This document shows, in pieces, positions 5,809 through 8,575 of a DNA stretch of 8,575 bases (within the stretch, counting starts at the first letter, position 1; the number at the start of each line of letters is the position of its first letter). The stretch spans positions 1 to 8,575 of the forward strand of contig DBRE01000093.1 in NCBI GenBank assembly GCA_002305535.1, written 5' to 3'. This DNA comes from Syntrophomonas sp. UBA1376 (GTDB lineage: Bacteria; Bacillota; Syntrophomonadia; Syntrophomonadales; Syntrophomonadaceae). Under the pieces are notes generated by a model, which saw only the letters and a list, made by a program, of their open reading frames with translations, was not told the origin of the DNA and did no database searches. Position numbers and translations under genes: made by a program.

Positions 5809-5836
5809 ACCTTTTCCCACCACTTCTCATACAATT
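5809..5836 (+). promoter_or_regulatory. Putative mother-cell sporulation promoter (SigE or SigK type)
   Basis: CATACAAT at 5828-5835 fits the -10 consensus of SigE (CATACANT) exactly and that of SigK (CATANNNTA) except for the final base. An AC dinucleotide at 5809-5810 lies 17 bases upstream, the position of the SigK -35 AC; the SigE -35 (ATATT-like) is not evident. Transcription would start near 5842, about 26 bases before the GTG start, with AAGGA at 5855-5859 in between. A 6-base inverted repeat, TACAAT/ATTGTA (5830-5854), overlaps it. Confidence 0.4.
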
Positions 5837-5867
5837 GCATAGGAGTACATTGTAAAGGATTGATCAG

Positions 5868-7853
5868 GTGCGCTCCTTCAAAAAGCCTCCGTATTATTAT
5901 TTTGGCGGTCGCATCCTGAGACTGAAGTTTCCTCTTATGGAGGGTAATGACGTCAGAGTGTTACAGTGCCTATTAAACCTAGCCCCTCCTGGGATGGTCA
6001 ACAAACCAGTACCAGTGGACGGAGTATTTGGTCAATCTACCCGACAGGCCGTCAAACAGTTCCAGCGCTATTTCGGGCTGCGATCTGATGGAGTGGTGAC
6101 CCAGGAGACCTATTACCGTCTCGGCCATCGGATAGGCAACTATGCCCATAATGAGCCGATTTTTTCAGCCAGGTTGGCGGGAAACGGTACCCGCGGCCCA
6201 GATGTGACCGTTTTGCAAAACCGTCTGGCCTCTTGTCGATGTACCCGTATGAATCGGCCTGCTAATGGGCGCTTCGACTTGGCCACCGAACAAGCTCTAT
6301 CTTATTTTCAGAGTTACTTTCCCGGGGAGTTAAAAGTTGATGGAATAGCCGGGCCTGAGGATTACGACAAACTAATATGCTGGTGCCCACTGGGAGGCCG
6401 TAATCTGCGCAAAGGTCGCCATGGGCTGGATACATACTTGTTGCAATATCTCCTCTACCAACTTCACTACTATAACAAGACACCAGATGGCTTCTTTGAT
6501 CAGCGTACCGAAAAGGCCCTGCTTAGTTTTCAAACTGATGCTGGCCTTACCGCCGATGGCATAGTAGGCTGTAAAACCTATCTGGCTCTAGGCAGCAGTA
6601 GCCCTTTTCCGAATCACCGTTATTTCTACCGGGCTGGCCATCAGGACAGTGTGGCTCAAATAGCCCAGCTCTTTAATAAGAAACGCGAGGATATCATCAA
6701 GAGTAACCAGTTGATCGGGCCAGATTATGCTATTGAGCCGGGTCAGCTGCTGGTGATACCGCCTCCCCTGACCTTTCATCTGTCCATTAAAGGAGATACG
6801 CTGGCAAGTATTGCCCATCAATATGCCATTCCACCGGAAGATCTCTACCGGGCTAACCCCTGGTTTCCATCCGGCACCCTTTGGCCCGATGATATGGTGG
6901 TGCTGCCCAGACACCGTTCAGATGGAAACGGTTCCATTATGTACCTGGAGCAAAAACACCAGCAGTCCAAACTGCAACTGCTGGATCTCCAGAATTTCAG
7001 GGTCACCACCCTGATCGATGCAAACATCGACCCTCCCGCCCGGCTTTTTGCCTCATCGGATCATCGCAAAGCGGCTGTTTTAGAATATGATCGTTCCGAA
7101 CTCAAAATTTATGACCGCCTCAGTAATACCCTCCGCTCATTTCCACTGGCAGATCAGGCCCAGTATCTGAGTTGGTCACCGGATAACCATAAACTAATAG
7201 TTGATGGCACTCTGATAATCAGTTCCACTAATGCTCAACCTCGTTTTAAGCTGGAGTGTACTATGGGACAATGGCTGGCTGACAGCCATACCATCCTATA
7301 TCGCCAAGGTAAATATCATCTGCGCAAAGTCCATAGTGAAACCGGGCGAGATCAGGAAGTATTGTCACTGCCCGGTGAAGATATAGTAGGTTTTCATGTG
7401 GACGCGGCCGGCCATCAATTAGTAGTATTCAGCCAACCTCCGCCCAACCGTACAACTTTGACCTATTATTATAACTTGATTACGGGTGAATTGACCGAAT
7501 TGGGCTGCCATGATCATAAAGCCGTCTGGTCTGATAACGGGGAACTTTTATTGCTCATGGCAAGGGATTATTATGGCGAATTTTTCCCCTGGTTCTATCA
7601 GCGGTTGCATCTTCATGCACCAGCATCACCGGGAGAGGAATTAGACTATCTGCAGGCCAAAAGCGGTGCGATCTCCCCCGGCTGTTTTTCTCCCGACCGT
7701 CAGTTTTATGTCTTGACTCTGGCGATTCCCCGTCTCTTCTATTCGCTGCCGGAACAAGCCGGTGATCTCTTCATAAAACGTATCGGTTCCCGAACAATTA
7801 CCCAAATTACTCTTAACCAGACTGTCAGCGACCCGGTCTGGATAGACAAATGA
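5868..7853 (+). CDS. Probable spore-associated protein: three peptidoglycan-binding domains, two LysM domains, C-terminal propeller
   Basis: The protein has 661 residues. Three PG_binding_1 domains come first (about 15-90, 98-170 and 176-243), each with the VLQ or LLQ...DGxFxxxTxxAxxxFQ...DGxxGxxTY pattern. Two LysM domains follow (about 251-299, ending PGQLLVIPPP, and 302-348, with KGDTLASIAHQYAIPPEDLY). Residues 355-661 are a beta-rich region with repeats such as AQYLSWSPDNHKLIV, AVWSDNGELLLLM and GCFSPDRQFYVLTL, as in TolB/WD40-type propellers. There is no signal peptide or membrane segment, and no hydrolase domain is visible. The start is GTG with AAGGA 8 bases upstream; an in-frame stop 5 codons earlier excludes a longer form apart from rare starts. 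LysM proteins made without a signal in the mother cell are known among spore coat and cortex proteins, and the upstream SigE/SigK-like box agrees. The spore role is inference; binding to glycan is the likely biochemical activity. Confidence 0.85.
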   Translation: MRSFKKPPYYYFGGRILRLKFPLMEGNDVRVLQCLLNLAPPGMVNKPVPVDGVFGQSTRQAVKQFQRYFGLRSDGVVTQETYYRLGHRIGNYAHNEPIFSARLAGNGTRGPDVTVLQNRLASCRCTRMNRPANGRFDLATEQALSYFQSYFPGELKVDGIAGPEDYDKLICWCPLGGRNLRKGRHGLDTYLLQYLLYQLHYYNKTPDGFFDQRTEKALLSFQTDAGLTADGIVGCKTYLALGSSSPFPNHRYFYRAGHQDSVAQIAQLFNKKREDIIKSNQLIGPDYAIEPGQLLVIPPPLTFHLSIKGDTLASIAHQYAIPPEDLYRANPWFPSGTLWPDDMVVLPRHRSDGNGSIMYLEQKHQQSKLQLLDLQNFRVTTLIDANIDPPARLFASSDHRKAAVLEYDRSELKIYDRLSNTLRSFPLADQAQYLSWSPDNHKLIVDGTLIISSTNAQPRFKLECTMGQWLADSHTILYRQGKYHLRKVHSETGRDQEVLSLPGEDIVGFHVDAAGHQLVVFSQPPPNRTTLTYYYNLITGELTELGCHDHKAVWSDNGELLLLMARDYYGEFFPWFYQRLHLHAPASPGEELDYLQAKSGAISPGCFSPDRQFYVLTLAIPRLFYSLPEQAGDLFIKRIGSRTITQITLNQTVSDPVWIDK

Positions 7854-7882
7854 TTAACGTTTCGGCCGCAAAAAGCTATACT
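7854..7882 (+). promoter_or_regulatory. Probable promoter of the flavin-reductase gene
   Basis: TTAACG (7854-7859) and TATACT (7877-7882) are separated by exactly 17 bases, a fair housekeeping-sigma promoter located just after the stop of the upstream gene. Transcription would start near 7889, leaving a 24-base leader before the ATG at 7913. This would let the downstream gene be expressed in growing cells independently of the putative spore gene. Confidence 0.45.
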
Positions 7883-7912
7883 TACAAGAGAAAATACTGG
7901 GAGGACAGTGCA

Positions 7913-8425
7913 ATGAGTATACGAAGGGATTTTTTCGAGAATGCTACGGAGCTATTGACCCAGCTTCCCCGGGGAGCCTTTCTTTCCGTTCGCGCCAATG
8001 GTACAGCCAATACCATGACTATCGGCTGGGGAATGATGGGGTTCATATGGAGAAAGCCCATTCTAATGGTGATGGTAAGATTTTCCCGTCATACTTATGG
8101 TCTAATGGAAGCTTCTGATACCTTTACGGTCAGCTTTCCCAGTTCCGACCAATATAGGGAACTGCTGGCTCAGGTGGGCCAGCTATCCGGACGGGATATA
8201 GACAAATTCAAGGATCTGCATATCCCGATCCAGGAAGCTCAAACAGTTGATGGACCAGTCATAGACAACTGCGGTCTGACAATAGAGTGCCGCACCTTGT
8301 ATAAACAAGCCATGAATCCTGACGATCTGGATGAAGAGATCCGCACCAACTATTACGCTGATGATGACTACCATATGCTCTATTTCGGGGAGGTCTTGGC
8401 TTGCTACCACAATGATCAGGGCTGA
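7913..8425 (+). CDS. Flavin reductase-like FMN-binding protein
   Basis: The protein has 170 residues and resembles the flavin reductase-like/flavoredoxin family (split-barrel fold binding FMN). Recognisable blocks are LPRGAFLSVRANGTANTMTI (15-36 region), GWGMMGFIWRKPILMVMVR, and SRHTYGLMEASDTFTVSFP, where the family contacts flavin phosphate and isoalloxazine. Such proteins move electrons between reduced nicotinamide or iron-sulfur donors and flavin; the exact substrate is not known. The open frame extends back to an ATG at 7850 that overlaps the previous stop (ATGA), but GGAGG at 7900-7904 with an 8-base spacer supports the ATG at 7913. The upstream residues MINVSAAKSYTYKRKYWEDS do not look like the family. 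The gene ends TGATAA. Confidence 0.88.
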   Translation: MSIRRDFFENATELLTQLPRGAFLSVRANGTANTMTIGWGMMGFIWRKPILMVMVRFSRHTYGLMEASDTFTVSFPSSDQYRELLAQVGQLSGRDIDKFKDLHIPIQEAQTVDGPVIDNCGLTIECRTLYKQAMNPDDLDEEIRTNYYADDDYHMLYFGEVLACYHNDQG

Positions 8426-8436
8426 TAAGCCTGTTC

Positions 8437-8458
8437 GGGTCGGCACGGAGACCGACCC
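8437..8458. terminator. GC-rich hairpin after the flavin-reductase gene
   Basis: GGGTCGG (8437-8443) and CCGACCC (8452-8458) form a perfect 7-base stem around an 8-base loop, 12 bases after the stop codon. No T tract follows (CTACTAG), so it is not a standard intrinsic terminator. It may instead be part of a short interspersed repeat of the GGGG...CCCCTAC kind. Either way it probably ends or stabilises the transcript. Confidence 0.4.
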
Positions 8459-8500
8459 CTACTAGCCCAGACCATGGGGAGGGTATGCAAGGATGCAAGA

Positions 8501-8575
8501 GGGGACGGTTCTTTCTGTCATTTTCCTATCCAGATCCAAGTTTAATTACTTGCCCTGCAAAATGACAGAAAGAAC
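8501..8575. repeat. REP-like palindromic element, cut by window edge
   Basis: The left part reads GGGGACGGTTCTTTCTGTCA then TTTT. Bases 8508-8524 are perfectly complementary to 8559-8575 (17-base arms, 34-base spacer). If the symmetry continues, the next bases outside the window should be CGTCCCC, giving 24-base arms and an element of about 82 bases. Similar GGGGACGG...CCGTCCCC palindromes are, as I recall, common around IS200/REP-associated tyrosine transposases in Clostridia; that link is from memory and not shown here. Confidence 0.7.

Larger units (their letters stand above)
5279..5867. other. Gene-free stretch rich in short interspersed repeats
   Basis: No convincing gene lies in these 589 bases; the short open frames seen have no ribosome binding site or protein-like composition. 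About half is occupied by three fold-back repeats and one hairpin element, listed separately. The remaining spacers show no similarity to each other. The last 40 bases hold the promoter and ribosome binding site of the next gene. Confidence 0.75.

Noticed and set aside
5614..5823. 69-residue minus-strand frame in the repeat-rich gap
   Set aside because: It runs through fold-back copy C and has no ribosome binding site; the composition is that of the repeat.
8183..8498. Two minus-strand frames opposite the end of the flavin-reductase gene
   Set aside because: Both are antisense to a recognised gene and to the hairpin, and lack starts with ribosome binding sites.

Overview
The window comes from a spore-forming Gram-positive bacterium of the Clostridia type (Peptococcaceae, heliobacterial or Syntrophomonadaceae-like). 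This rests on strong AGGAGG-type ribosome binding sites, mid-range base composition, a complex I operon in which nuoD is followed directly by nuoH with no nuoE, nuoF or nuoG between them, a LysM/peptidoglycan-binding protein of spore-coat character, and dense small interspersed repeats. The species cannot be named from this sequence alone.

Region 1 (1-4440, minus strand) is the start of a respiratory complex I operon, read right to left: nuoA, nuoB, nuoC, nuoD, nuoH, nuoI and the beginning of nuoJ, which runs off the left edge. The genes overlap or sit within 30 bases of each other and each has a good ribosome binding site. Missing E, F and G is the hallmark of the '11-subunit' enzyme, which lacks the NADH-oxidising module and is thought to take electrons from ferredoxin or another donor. 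NuoI carries an unusual C-terminal tail of about 115 residues: a Pro/Gly/Thr linker followed by charged helices.

Region 2 (4441-4768) is a divergent control region. Towards nuo there is a TATAAT box abutting a perfect 7+7 palindrome. Towards the other side there is a Rex- or CRP/FNR-like operator, a possible promoter, and what may be a decayed REP-like element.

Region 3 (4769-5278, plus strand) is a Nudix hydrolase with an N-terminal zinc ribbon. Region 4 (5279-5867) has no gene. It is filled by three copies of an 80-81 bp fold-back repeat plus a different small hairpin element, and it ends in a promoter whose -10 box fits the mother-cell sporulation sigma factors.

Region 5 (5868-8425, plus strand) holds a 661-residue protein with three peptidoglycan-binding domains, two LysM domains and a probable beta-propeller but no signal peptide, followed by a flavin-reductase-like FMN-binding protein that appears to have its own promoter. 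Region 6 (8426-8575) holds a GC-rich hairpin and a REP-like palindrome cut by the right edge.

No wholly new system is evident. The most distinctive items are the NuoI tail, the putative spore protein with its sporulation-type promoter, and the redox-type operator between nuo and the Nudix gene.
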